This document shows, piece after piece, positions 7,581 through 16,354 of a stretch of 64,000 nt of DNA. Every line of letters begins with the position of its first letter. Position 1 is the stretch's first letter. The translations under genes were made by a program, and so were the position numbers. This stretch comes from Acidiferrobacterales bacterium (GTDB lineage Bacteria; Pseudomonadota; Gammaproteobacteria; Acidiferrobacterales; SZUA-150). The stretch lies in assembly GCA_947258385.1 (NCBI GenBank), contig CAMYII010000080.1, forward strand, positions 1 through 64,000, given 5' to 3'. The notes beneath the pieces were generated by a model. It did not search any database and was not told the DNA's origin. It worked only from the letters and a program-made list of their open reading frames with translations.

Positions 7581-10289
7581 CTATAACAAGGAATGTTCTG
7601 CGCCCTCGACATAGCGCGCCGTGTTAAGACAGACCCGTTCAATGAAATCGAACTTGAGCAGATTGTGGCCAAGCAGATAGAGATTGAGCCGGACGACTGC
7701 GAAGTACACGGCGTTGAGATACAGGATCTCCATGAAGAATTCGCGCGAGAAGGTTCTTCCGGTTTTTGCCTCAAGCTGCTGCCGGTAATAGTCCGCATAG
7801 CGTTTGTACTCGGACACGGGCGTTTCCGGCCTCAGTACGAAGGCCAGAAACTCTATCAGATCGCGTTGGGGATTCTGAAAAAAGGCGAGCTCCCAGTCGT
7901 ACAAAACGAGCCGAGGAGACTCCCCCTCGCCGCGCAAACATAAATTCCGTGGGTTGAAATCATTGTGGGTCAAGGTCATGGGAAATTCCTTCATTCTTTT
8001 TATGTGTTTCTCGAGATCCTGCAGGAATTGCCGGTAAATCCTATGCGCACGGTTTGGGAGCAGCGCCGGGTAGCGTGTGGAATTAAAGGAGGTAAGTTCG
8101 GACAACAACGGTAATGCGCCGCGCAGGTCTTCCGCATTCAACATGTTTATTTTCATGGGCTTCGGCAGCGACTCATACCGTTCGAGGTAAACCGCATGGA
8201 CAGCGGCCATTTCCGAAAGCACCGATTCGATACTGCCGCGATCCCAGCGCGATGGATCGTTCAACGAAGGAGAATCAATATCAATATACCGGGAAAGGTC
8301 TTCCATAAGAATGGCATAGATCTCCCTGTCGTAGTTGCACTTCGTCCCGTAGATCTTCGGACAATAACGTAGGACGTCCTTAGCCGCCTTCGCGTAAAAT
8401 TCGATTTCGCGTATGGGACTGTCGTCGAGACCAAACACATGGGACTGCGATTCGTACAATCCGGGCAGGGTATCTTCACCGGTCAGCCTGGCAACCTTTG
8501 CCCCGATATCGATGATTTTTTTCTCCGGTGGCTTTATTTTGAGAACGGTCGAAAGATTCATCGTGTTTTGGACAGTCTTGACCCTGAGCTTATACCGGTG
8601 AAGTCCGTACAGACCGGAGTCCTTCTCCTCGGTCAATTTCGAGATTATCGCGGAGCTGTTGTCGATGGTACCCTTCTCGACATGTTCCACCGTGTTCCCT
8701 TGCCCGGACAGCATGTCGGTAAAGAAGTCCGCGTTGACTTCTGACCGCGACAGTTTCCTCGACGGTCTGTTTCTCCCAAGCCGTTCATGGGCGCTTACGA
8801 ATTCATTGGACAGGATTGCGGCACCGGTGGACAGGTCCAGGGAAAGGCAGGCGGCGGCGATGATTTCGGCAAAGCGGAATAATTTGCCGTTGCCATAGCA
8901 ACCCATGAGCTCGAGACAATCCCGTTGGGTAGGCAGCTTGGTCCCGCCCCCCACCGTGCCGATGACCAGAGACGGCAGACTGACTGAACAATGAAGCCCG
9001 TCCCCCTCCTGATGAACCTTGAATGTCCCTAGGGCGGATTCATGTACACAGGCGATATCCTGACCGGTCGCGGTGAACACGCCCGCGATAATATTGGCAA
9101 AGTTGATATTTGAGCCCATCATGCCGATCTGTCTGGCGCCTGCCTCTGCTGCCCCCCAGGCGCGGACGAAATCAGCTGCCGTGATCCGCAGCAGCCGTCT
9201 CAGGATATTGTCCGGCACGTAACAGGATGCAACGACGCTCACCCCTCGTCCTTGCATCAAACTGTGATAGTTGACCTTCTTGTCGCCGGACATATTGCCT
9301 TCAATCATATAGGAACGGTACCTGACGGAGGGGTCATTCTTGATCTGATCCACTATCCATTCGCACGCCGCCCATGTGCACGCGGTGGTCATGTTCTGAC
9401 CGGCCGCATCGCCGGTGGAGTAATAAAAACGCAGGTGCAGCGTATCGCCCAGGATAAAAGGGATAATTTTCTTGAGCCTGGCGACAGAGGAAACGCTCTC
9501 CGCCTCTCGCTTAATGTCTGAAAAATGCTTCGATATCCAACGCTCCAGATTGACCGCGCCGTCCTGCGCCGCGCAGAAGAACACCGGTGCCCGAATCATC
9601 TGCTGTTCCGTCACGTGAACCTGAATTCCGCCGGCCATACTGCATGCCATCGCGCCGCGAGTGAGGGAACTCACTAAAGCCCCTTCGGTCGCCGCAATCG
9701 GAACCGGTACATACCCGTTGGCATGGCTTCCTTTCACGAGCACGGGGCCGGCGATGCCGATAGGGATTTGCACGGACCCGATATAATTCTCTATGTTTCC
9801 GGCGAGTGTTTCAGGTTGCAAGATGGATTGGGTAATATTTATTAGCTTCGCACCTGATACTGTTCGCGCCCACTGTACCCGTTTCTGTATCGCGTCATCG
9901 GAATAATGAACCTTTCTCGAAAACCGCGGTATTTTGCCGGACCTGCGGCTGCAGGGTTTTTCAGGCTTGGACCCGCCTGCGAGTAACCGGAGCAAACGGT
10001 TAAGTCGCTCTTTGACCTGTTGATTTGGCGCATACATGTCCAGACGGATGACATCGAAGTCCCTGTTGGACTGCAAGACTCTCATGCCCTCCACGACGTG
10101 TTGTTGCCCGTTGCCGCCAAAGCACAGCTTTGCTATTCGTTTTTCCGGTCGTAATTCGAGGTGCTCTTGTGTCACGATTTGAAGGCCGTCGTGCCAGACA
10201 TTGGAGATGAAACCGGAATACAATTTGTCTTCGACTACGAGCGTTGCGATGGTTTCTCTGCCCTCATGCAGAAACTTGCGAGATCTCAT
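7581..10289 (-). CDS. Class I HMG-CoA reductase fused to a C-terminal APH/choline-kinase-like domain
   Basis: About 902 residues. The N-terminal 90 residues look PilZ-like (weak). Residues about 120-515 are a class I HMG-CoA reductase: ENYIGSVQIPIGIAGP, catalytic Glu202 in ATEGA, the DKK lysine near 337, Asp411 in ATGQD, GTVGGGTKLPTQ, and His501 in SAHERLGRN. This enzyme reduces HMG-CoA to mevalonate with NADPH. Residues about 580-900 form a kinase-like domain with HNDFNPRN (His775, Asp777) and a Mg-binding Asp798 in LYDWE. ATG 10289 is preferred over 10355 because AAGGGGA lies seven bases upstream. It is the first gene of the operon. Fusion of these domains is unusual, and the kinase substrate is unknown. 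Confidence 0.88.
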   Translation of the reverse strand: MRSRKFLHEGRETIATLVVEDKLYSGFISNVWHDGLQIVTQEHLELRPEKRIAKLCFGGNGQQHVVEGMRVLQSNRDFDVIRLDMYAPNQQVKERLNRLLRLLAGGSKPEKPCSRRSGKIPRFSRKVHYSDDAIQKRVQWARTVSGAKLINITQSILQPETLAGNIENYIGSVQIPIGIAGPVLVKGSHANGYVPVPIAATEGALVSSLTRGAMACSMAGGIQVHVTEQQMIRAPVFFCAAQDGAVNLERWISKHFSDIKREAESVSSVARLKKIIPFILGDTLHLRFYYSTGDAAGQNMTTACTWAACEWIVDQIKNDPSVRYRSYMIEGNMSGDKKVNYHSLMQGRGVSVVASCYVPDNILRRLLRITAADFVRAWGAAEAGARQIGMMGSNINFANIIAGVFTATGQDIACVHESALGTFKVHQEGDGLHCSVSLPSLVIGTVGGGTKLPTQRDCLELMGCYGNGKLFRFAEIIAAACLSLDLSTGAAILSNEFVSAHERLGRNRPSRKLSRSEVNADFFTDMLSGQGNTVEHVEKGTIDNSSAIISKLTEEKDSGLYGLHRYKLRVKTVQNTMNLSTVLKIKPPEKKIIDIGAKVARLTGEDTLPGLYESQSHVFGLDDSPIREIEFYAKAAKDVLRYCPKIYGTKCNYDREIYAILMEDLSRYIDIDSPSLNDPSRWDRGSIESVLSEMAAVHAVYLERYESLPKPMKINMLNAEDLRGALPLLSELTSFNSTRYPALLPNRAHRIYRQFLQDLEKHIKRMKEFPMTLTHNDFNPRNLCLRGEGESPRLVLYDWELAFFQNPQRDLIEFLAFVLRPETPVSEYKRYADYYRQQLEAKTGRTFSREFFMEILYLNAVYFAVVRLNLYLLGHNLLKFDFIERVCLNTARYVEGAEHSLL

Positions 10290-10420
10290 ATAATTCCCCT
10301 TGAAGAAACCGCGACATTGATAACATCCGGGTTTGCCCGGCGGCCATCCTGCCATTTGCGCCTTGCACTTCCATCAAGCCCTCTAACGAAACCAGGCTTG
10401 CCGCAGAAGTATTGATATTT

Positions 10421-10449
10421 ATTATATTTATCCGCTTATCTTGTTCTAC
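10421..10449 (-). promoter_or_regulatory. Possible promoter of the lipid operon
   Basis: On the minus strand a perfect TATAAT lies at 10426-10421, inside an AT-rich patch about 130 bases before the chosen reductase start. The hexamer 17 bases upstream (GTAGAA) is a poor -35, so the call rests on the -10 alone. Confidence 0.3.
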
Positions 10450-11161
10450 TGCCTATTGTTCTGGTTCGTTGAGCCCCCTGGGGATGCGCCTCGCCACCGA
10501 TTGTCCGTTGGCTAAGGGCTTCAGGACAGGAATTGCCCTCCGACTTGTGGTCGGCTCAAGCGCATACTTGGACTGGTTCTTGCTCCTTGTGGCCCCAGCA
10601 ATAGCGAAAGGCGGGGGAGTCCTGGCTTGACGATAAGGTTTCCCGGCGAAGGCGGGCAAAGCCGGCACGTTGGAGTGAGGCCGAAATAAGCCGGGCGAGG
10701 GACCGGCCATCCAAGCCATATTTTGCCCTTTTTCGCCGCCGTAACGGGCCTTGCCGGGTATCGTATTTTACCCTGTATTTGTCTCATTTTTCATTGCCAA
10801 TGACAAGTGGACGAGGCCGTCCGTAGAGGGACTTTGGCATAGTTCCAAAGTCAAAATAAGAGAAATTCTTCACAAATATCTTGTAAAAAAACAACTTAGG
10901 AGTGCTGTTCACGCTTAGAGCCTTGTAATGTGTTTGGAGCAGGAGTGCTAGCGGGACCTACCGCATGCATAGCTGGGGATGCAATGTCTGAGGCACAAGG
11001 ATGTGCCGGCGCCGCGGACGCAGGGACGTACTAGTGTCGCGGGAGGGCGGGAGCCGTTGCTCTTTCCGTGAAATCATGAGAAAGGTCCCAAAGGGGTCCT
11101 TTTAAACGGGTTTGCCTTATTCCTTATATTGACACGCGCAGGGTAAGTGGCTTAGCCAATT
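10450..11161. other. Gene-free stretch
   Basis: About 710 bases between the lipid operon and the DUF481 gene. Short open frames occur but none looks like protein. I saw no RNA gene or clear repeat. Confidence 0.4.
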
Positions 11162-12235
11162 CTACCACTCATACCCGAGCATGAACCTATAAGTGGTGTC
11201 CAGCTCCTTGGCGCCCGAGGCCGGGATGTTGTCCCAGTCGGCCTGGACTTCAGTGGAGAACTTGAAACCGGCCCGCAAGGGAAAGCGCAGGCCGGTCCAG
11301 GACTTGAGGTTATAGTTTTTGCTGATTTCGAGATCCCACAGTCCGCGTTGGCGGTGGTAGAGTTGGGTAAAATCACCGAAGAAATACTGGTCGTAATCGA
11401 TGTACCAACGTAACGCCGTATATTCACGATCGTCGGTATCAGCGCTGTCTTCGGCATTGATACGGTCTTCTGCGTCAATATAGTTCTCATCCACATAGTT
11501 TACGCCGCCCTCGAGCTTGAGATTCAACTCCTTGCTTTCGAAGAACTGATAGCCGAGGCCAACACCGGCGGTCGCGCGCAGATCCAGATCGGCGAAGAAG
11601 TCGCTCTCGAAAGACAGGTTTCCGGTATAGTAGAATTTCTTCGTGAAAAAGTAGTCGTACTTGCTGTTGATGTCCCACTTGTCCGTGGTTCTTTTGCCCT
11701 GTGCCCGATCTTGGTCGATTCTGCCGAAGGTATTGAACCGATCCTGGATCCGGCGCACGGTGATCTCGCCGCTCAGGTAGAGCTCATCCGTATCCGTATT
11801 GCCGCGCTCGGATTTAACGCCGACATTGACTTTTCCGGTAAACTTCGTCCCGCGGGCGATCTGCCAGGGCTCCGGATTGATCAGGCCTACGGAGCCGGCG
11901 AGAATCACGGTGTCGCCGTCCTCTTGTTGTTCCGCGTCATCGGCCTCGCTTTTGGCCGTGATAAACGTGGCCTCGACGATTGTGTTATCGAGCAGCAGAA
12001 GCGTGACTGGTTTGTCGGTGCGCAGCGACGCCACCCGCGTCCAGCGGATTTCGATGCTGTCTGCATAAGGCGTCCGGAATTTGAGAACATCGCCTTGCTT
12101 GCTGATGACCGTTCCGGTCAGTTTGTCGCCGTTGCGCATAATGAGCTCATCGGCCGGGACACCCGCGGGGCAAAACCCGAGTGCAAACAATAAGACAAGA
12201 AGCGAGTACGTTGGATTTCTTGTTCTTGGTACCAT
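11162..12235 (-). CDS. DUF481-family outer-membrane protein
   Basis: A 357-residue protein with an N-terminal signal peptide ending near FCPAGVPA. A small beta domain (about 30-90) contains MRNGDKLTGTV, then comes a barrel of alternating strands typical of DUF481/YdiY (GNTDTDELYLSGEI onward). It ends in an aromatic residue (LGYEW), as outer-membrane barrels do. The role of the family is not settled. The gene stands alone on the minus strand, between the lipid operon and the first DUF3604 cassette. Confidence 0.8.
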   Translation of the reverse strand: MVPRTRNPTYSLLVLLFALGFCPAGVPADELIMRNGDKLTGTVISKQGDVLKFRTPYADSIEIRWTRVASLRTDKPVTLLLLDNTIVEATFITAKSEADDAEQQEDGDTVILAGSVGLINPEPWQIARGTKFTGKVNVGVKSERGNTDTDELYLSGEITVRRIQDRFNTFGRIDQDRAQGKRTTDKWDINSKYDYFFTKKFYYTGNLSFESDFFADLDLRATAGVGLGYQFFESKELNLKLEGGVNYVDENYIDAEDRINAEDSADTDDREYTALRWYIDYDQYFFGDFTQLYHRQRGLWDLEISKNYNLKSWTGLRFPLRAGFKFSTEVQADWDNIPASGAKELDTTYRFMLGYEW

Positions 12236-12755
12236 GCGTTATCGCTTCATTTCGTTTGCCAAGGCGTCTACCTAGATGAAACGTGAGTGATGTCGTGACC
12301 AATGAGCACTCCGCCACAGGCAATCAAGGCTGTTCCACGTTCCCGGGGCTCGCTGCCAGGTACTCCCGATCCGACCGTGACGGTGCAGCCGCGGGTGCCT
12401 CGACATCGTTGCTGCGCAGTCCCGCATATTTTTGATGCGACATCGATGCCCATCGACCCCGTGCGCCATTGCTATTTTCCCGGGATTGTAACGCACCGGT
12501 AGATATTTGCCGAATGTGGACAGGACAGGACCGTCCCACTGATCCAGCGCCTGTGCCTTCTCATCACCAGGGAAAATTACCAGTTTACCCCCGTTATTCC
12601 TTAGTAATATACTCGGATTTAGCGCAGCGCTGGATCGTGAGCCGGGGAGGGAGCGGGCCTGCGGACCACGGGATTGGTCCGGTGTCCGCGTGCGGGACCA
12701 GCGACCACGTGCGTGGGTTGAGTAATTAATAGAAGACAGGATGAGGAGGACGAAT
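12236..12755. other. Divergent intergenic region, no gene seen
   Basis: About 520 bases between the DUF481 gene and the DUF3604 gene, which point away from each other, so both promoters should lie here. I could not find a convincing pair of boxes. The TGGC/TGRC motif seen upstream of other genes is not recognisable here. Confidence 0.4.
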
Positions 12756-15095
12756 ATGCAATGGCGAACCCTGTTCAATTCGATCATGGCGGCAAGCGTC
12801 GCATTCTCATTGTCCGGATGCGAGCGTGAGGCAGAGCCGGAGAAACAGGCGCCCCAGCCGCAGGAACAGGCAACGGCCCCAGCCGATACCGCGGGGCGGG
12901 CTGCGCCGGCGGGCGAGGGCAGCGCCCAGCCCGGTGCACGGCGCAATCTGTATTGGGGCGATACGCATTTACATACCAATTACTCGCCCGATGCGTATTC
13001 ACTGCTGACGACCACGGCGGACCCGGATACCTCTTACCGTTTCGCCAAGGGCCTGCCTGTCATAGCAGATTTAAGTCGCTCGAGGGTACAGATCGAGACA
13101 CCGCTGGATTTTCTGGTGGTCACCGACCATGCGGAGTACATGGGTGTCATTCCGGAACTGGCCAGGGGCAACCAGGCATTGGTCAACACGAAAACGGGTC
13201 CGCGCTGGAAAAAGATGCTCGACGAAGGCAAAGGCAGCGAGCTATTTATGGAATTGATCAAGGCGATCAATACAAATCCTGCGGAGTTGGCGGACCTGAA
13301 TTCTGAGGACGTGCGTCGTTCTGTCTGGGAGACGATTGTCGATACGGCGGAAAACCATAATGAGCCCGGCAAGTTTACCGCGTTTGTCGGGTGGGAATGG
13401 AGTTCCGTGCCGGACGGTCGTAATCTGCACCGCATCGTTTTTACGCCACACGGTAAAGACAAGGCCATGCAGTATTTGCCCTACAGTTTACTCGACTCCT
13501 CGAAACCACGTGATCTCTATAACTGGCTGACGAAGACGGCATCTGAGACGGGATCGGATTTCGTGGCCATCGCCCACAACATGAACCTGTCCGGCGGTTC
13601 CATGTTTCCGCTGTATGACGAGGATGGCCGACCCATCGATCTCGAGTATGCCACTATGCGCGAGCGCTGGGAGCCCGTGGATGAGGTCTCGCAGTACAAG
13701 GGCGATTCCGAGACCCATCCCAAGCTTTCGCCCAACGATCCATTTGCTGATTTTGAAACGTACGAACATGCCCTGGCCGTGGGCGTGGAAACGAAGCCGG
13801 AACCCGATCCGGGTGATTATGCGCGCTCAGCGCTCAAGCGGGGTCTCGAACTGGAGAACGGCCTCGGCAAGAACCCCTACAAGTTTGGCATGGTCGGCGC
13901 GACTGATTCGCACACCGCATTTTCCTCAGCGGAAGAAAACAACTTCCTTGGCAAGTACGCGCTGGACAGCATTCCGGAGAACAAGACCAAGACAACGGTA
14001 CCGGGTGCCGTGGGCTGGGATGCGGCCGCCGAGGGGCTCGCCGGTGTGTGGGCAACAGCGAATACCCGCGAGGCCATCACCGCCGCGTTCAAGCGCAAGG
14101 AGGTCTATGCCACCACCGGGCCACGGATTCAGTTACGCTTCTTCGGTGGGTATGAATACGCCGCCGCCGATACTAAAGCACCGGACCTGGCCTCCGTCGG
14201 CTACGCCAAAGGCGTGCCCATGGGGGGTGACCTGGCCCAGGCGCCAAAAGGTAAGGCGCCGACTTTCCTGGTGCATGCCGCCAAGGATCCCAAAGAGGGT
14301 AACTTCGACCGTATACAAATCATAAAAGGCTGGTTAGGGACAGACGGTAAGACCCGGGAAAAGATTTACGATTTGGCCTTATCCGATGGACGTACCGATG
14401 GCTCACAAGCCGTCGGTAATACGGTGGATATCAAGACCGGCATGTACACCAATGATATCGGCGCGCCAGAACTGGTCGCCGTGTGGACCGACCCTGAGTT
14501 TGATCCCGGTTTGCGCGCTTTCTATTACATTCGCGTGATTCAAATCCCGACCCCACGCCATTCTCTCTATGATGCGATTGCGCTGGGTATTGATCCCAAA
14601 GAAACCAAACACCCGGCGACCATTCAGGAACGCGCCTATTCTTCACCAATCTGGTATACGCCGGATCCAGGCGTGTTGAAAGAAGTGACTAAACTTACCC
14701 TGGCCAAGAAAGAGGGCATGACCATTGACTCCGTGGTCAAGGACGGATTCAAGCAAATGACGGGTGATGAGATTCGTAAACAGTTACTGGGTAAGACGCT
14801 CATGTTACGCGATCTCAGTTCCGGCAGGGTTTATGAAGGCAAATTGCTTGAAAGTGGCAAGCGTATCGTCAAAGATGCCACCACACAGGGTGTCCGACAA
14901 GCCGCAGATGCTGTCTATCACGGTGGTGGACCGGTACTGTTGGGTGAAGCGGCCTACGAAATCAAGGATAACGCCATAGTCTCAACGGACGGTCTGCGCA
15001 CTATTAAGTCCGCCGTGTACCGCAAGGGTGATCGTATTGTCGCCGCCCGGGATGCCGACAACGGCGCAGTGAATTACGAGCTAAGTGTTAAATAA
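12756..15095 (+). CDS. DUF3604 lipoprotein (PHP-like metal-dependent hydrolase family)
   Basis: About 779 residues from ATG 12756, with GAGGAGGA six bases upstream. The leader ends in a lipobox (SLSGC, Cys22), so it is probably an exported lipoprotein. The motif WGDTHLHTNYSPDA (His71, His73), then VTDHAEYMG, AHNMNLSGG and GATDSHTAF, suggest a PHP-like metal site. DUF3604 has no established function. Unlike its two relatives downstream, this copy has about 130 extra C-terminal residues after SSPIWYTPD. It heads a cassette with an isomerase and a HupE/UreJ-like protein. Confidence 0.88.
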   Translation: MQWRTLFNSIMAASVAFSLSGCEREAEPEKQAPQPQEQATAPADTAGRAAPAGEGSAQPGARRNLYWGDTHLHTNYSPDAYSLLTTTADPDTSYRFAKGLPVIADLSRSRVQIETPLDFLVVTDHAEYMGVIPELARGNQALVNTKTGPRWKKMLDEGKGSELFMELIKAINTNPAELADLNSEDVRRSVWETIVDTAENHNEPGKFTAFVGWEWSSVPDGRNLHRIVFTPHGKDKAMQYLPYSLLDSSKPRDLYNWLTKTASETGSDFVAIAHNMNLSGGSMFPLYDEDGRPIDLEYATMRERWEPVDEVSQYKGDSETHPKLSPNDPFADFETYEHALAVGVETKPEPDPGDYARSALKRGLELENGLGKNPYKFGMVGATDSHTAFSSAEENNFLGKYALDSIPENKTKTTVPGAVGWDAAAEGLAGVWATANTREAITAAFKRKEVYATTGPRIQLRFFGGYEYAAADTKAPDLASVGYAKGVPMGGDLAQAPKGKAPTFLVHAAKDPKEGNFDRIQIIKGWLGTDGKTREKIYDLALSDGRTDGSQAVGNTVDIKTGMYTNDIGAPELVAVWTDPEFDPGLRAFYYIRVIQIPTPRHSLYDAIALGIDPKETKHPATIQERAYSSPIWYTPDPGVLKEVTKLTLAKKEGMTIDSVVKDGFKQMTGDEIRKQLLGKTLMLRDLSSGRVYEGKLLESGKRIVKDATTQGVRQAADAVYHGGGPVLLGEAAYEIKDNAIVSTDGLRTIKSAVYRKGDRIVAARDADNGAVNYELSVK

Positions 15096-15121
15096 AACTT
15101 GGCTTGGATAACTAAATCAGA

Positions 15122-15155
15122 TCATATCGAGCACCCTCAAGGGTGCTCGATATGA
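15122..15155. repeat. Perfect 16-bp hairpin between DUF3604 and isomerase genes
   Basis: Arms at 15122-15137 and 15140-15155 pair perfectly around a two-base centre. There is no T-run after it, so a simple intrinsic terminator is unlikely. It could be an mRNA processing or stability element separating the first gene from the next two. Confidence 0.6.
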
Positions 15156-15208
15156 CAGTACCAATCATCTTCTTTGCGCTAACTTCCATATGATTTAGGA
15201 AAGCCGGT

Positions 15209-16117
15209 ATGAAATTACTCCATAAAGAACCCTTGGTGCATTTTTTAGTTCTGGCGATCGGGCTGTTTGTTTTACACAGCGCAGTTTCACATGACGATGT
15301 TGACGCCGACATCAAGCGGATCGTTGTAGACCAAGACAGCCTGTTGACGTTCATCCAATACCGCACCAAATCCTTTGAGCCGGTCACGGCAAAGAAACAG
15401 CTTGATTCATTCACTGATGACGAACTGAAAAAAGTGATCGATGACTATGTCCGCGAAGAAGCCTTGTATCGCGAAGCAAGAACCCTGGGACTGGATCGTG
15501 ACGATTATGTGATTAAACGCCGATTGATACAAAAAATTGATTATGTGGCGCGCGGCTTTGCGGAATCGTCCGGTAAAGCCACTGCAGAGGACATCCAGAA
15601 GTATTTCTCAGAAAATAAAAATGACTATTACATTGAACCTCGCATCACCTTCACCCATGTCTATTTCAGTGCAAAGCGTCATGGTGCCGAAAAAGCCAAA
15701 ACGCTGGCAGAGCAGAAACTGACGGAATTAGAAAGAACAAAGGCGACATTTCATGACGCATCAAAACACGGTGAGCGCTTTCTCTATGGCATGAACTATG
15801 TTGAGCGTTCCGAGTTATATGTGGACAGCCATTTTGGCCCGGAGATGACCAAGAAGGTCTTTGCTGTTGAACCAAAACAAGGCTCTTGGTATGGGCCCTT
15901 TGTTTCAACCCATGGCGCCCATTTGGTAATGGTGACACAAAAACAAACCGGTCGCATGCCGACGCTTGCGGAAGTGCGTACGCGTGTTGAGCAAGAAGCG
16001 CGGCGTGCGATTACTGAAGAACGAGCCAAGGAGGCCACGCAAAAAATTGTCGAGAGTTACGACATCGACGTTGTCTATGAAAAACCAAAAGAGAAACTGG
16101 CAAAGTTAAATCAATAG
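15209..16117 (+). CDS. Membrane-anchored parvulin-type peptidyl-prolyl isomerase
   Basis: A 302-residue protein. One N-terminal membrane helix (HFLVLAIGLFVLHSAV) is followed by a SurA/PpiC-like helical region (about 60-120, with YVREEALYREARTLGLDRDD). A PpiC rotamase domain spans about 130-250 (ITFTHVYF, GSWYGPFVSTHGAHLVMV). It probably faces the periplasm and helps exported proteins fold. A second copy in the other DUF3604 cassette has the same layout, which suggests it serves the DUF3604 protein or its neighbour. Rotamase activity is not proven by sequence. Confidence 0.82.
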   Translation: MKLLHKEPLVHFLVLAIGLFVLHSAVSHDDVDADIKRIVVDQDSLLTFIQYRTKSFEPVTAKKQLDSFTDDELKKVIDDYVREEALYREARTLGLDRDDYVIKRRLIQKIDYVARGFAESSGKATAEDIQKYFSENKNDYYIEPRITFTHVYFSAKRHGAEKAKTLAEQKLTELERTKATFHDASKHGERFLYGMNYVERSELYVDSHFGPEMTKKVFAVEPKQGSWYGPFVSTHGAHLVMVTQKQTGRMPTLAEVRTRVEQEARRAITEERAKEATQKIVESYDIDVVYEKPKEKLAKLNQ

Positions 16118-16286
16118 AGGCCAAGGAACTGCTGTCCCACTTACATTAGCGTGTTTTCGTCTAGGATGGCTTAGTCCATAGAAGCAGAGGCGCATGAGGA
16201 TCGATGCCGACATGAAATCGGATAAATGTAGCTTGGGTCAAGGAGCGAGAGCGACGGACCCAACAGACCCAGTCTATTTTGGCAAT

Positions 16287-16312
16287 GTTGGGTTACGCTA
16301 TGCTAACCCAAC
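16287..16312. repeat. REP-like palindrome
   Basis: GTTGGGTTA at 16287-16295 pairs with TAACCCAAC at 16304-16312 around an eight-base loop. This GGGTTA...TAACCC palindrome type is common between genes in Gammaproteobacteria. It lies just before the HupE/UreJ gene. Confidence 0.55.
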
Positions 16313-16354
16313 CTACGAGGGAAAAATAAGTAGGACAGTAGTGAGGTCAAGACA

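Noticed and set aside
10412-10787. Small open frames between the lipid operon and the DUF481 gene
   Set aside because: They overlap each other on both strands and lack protein-like character or ribosome sites.
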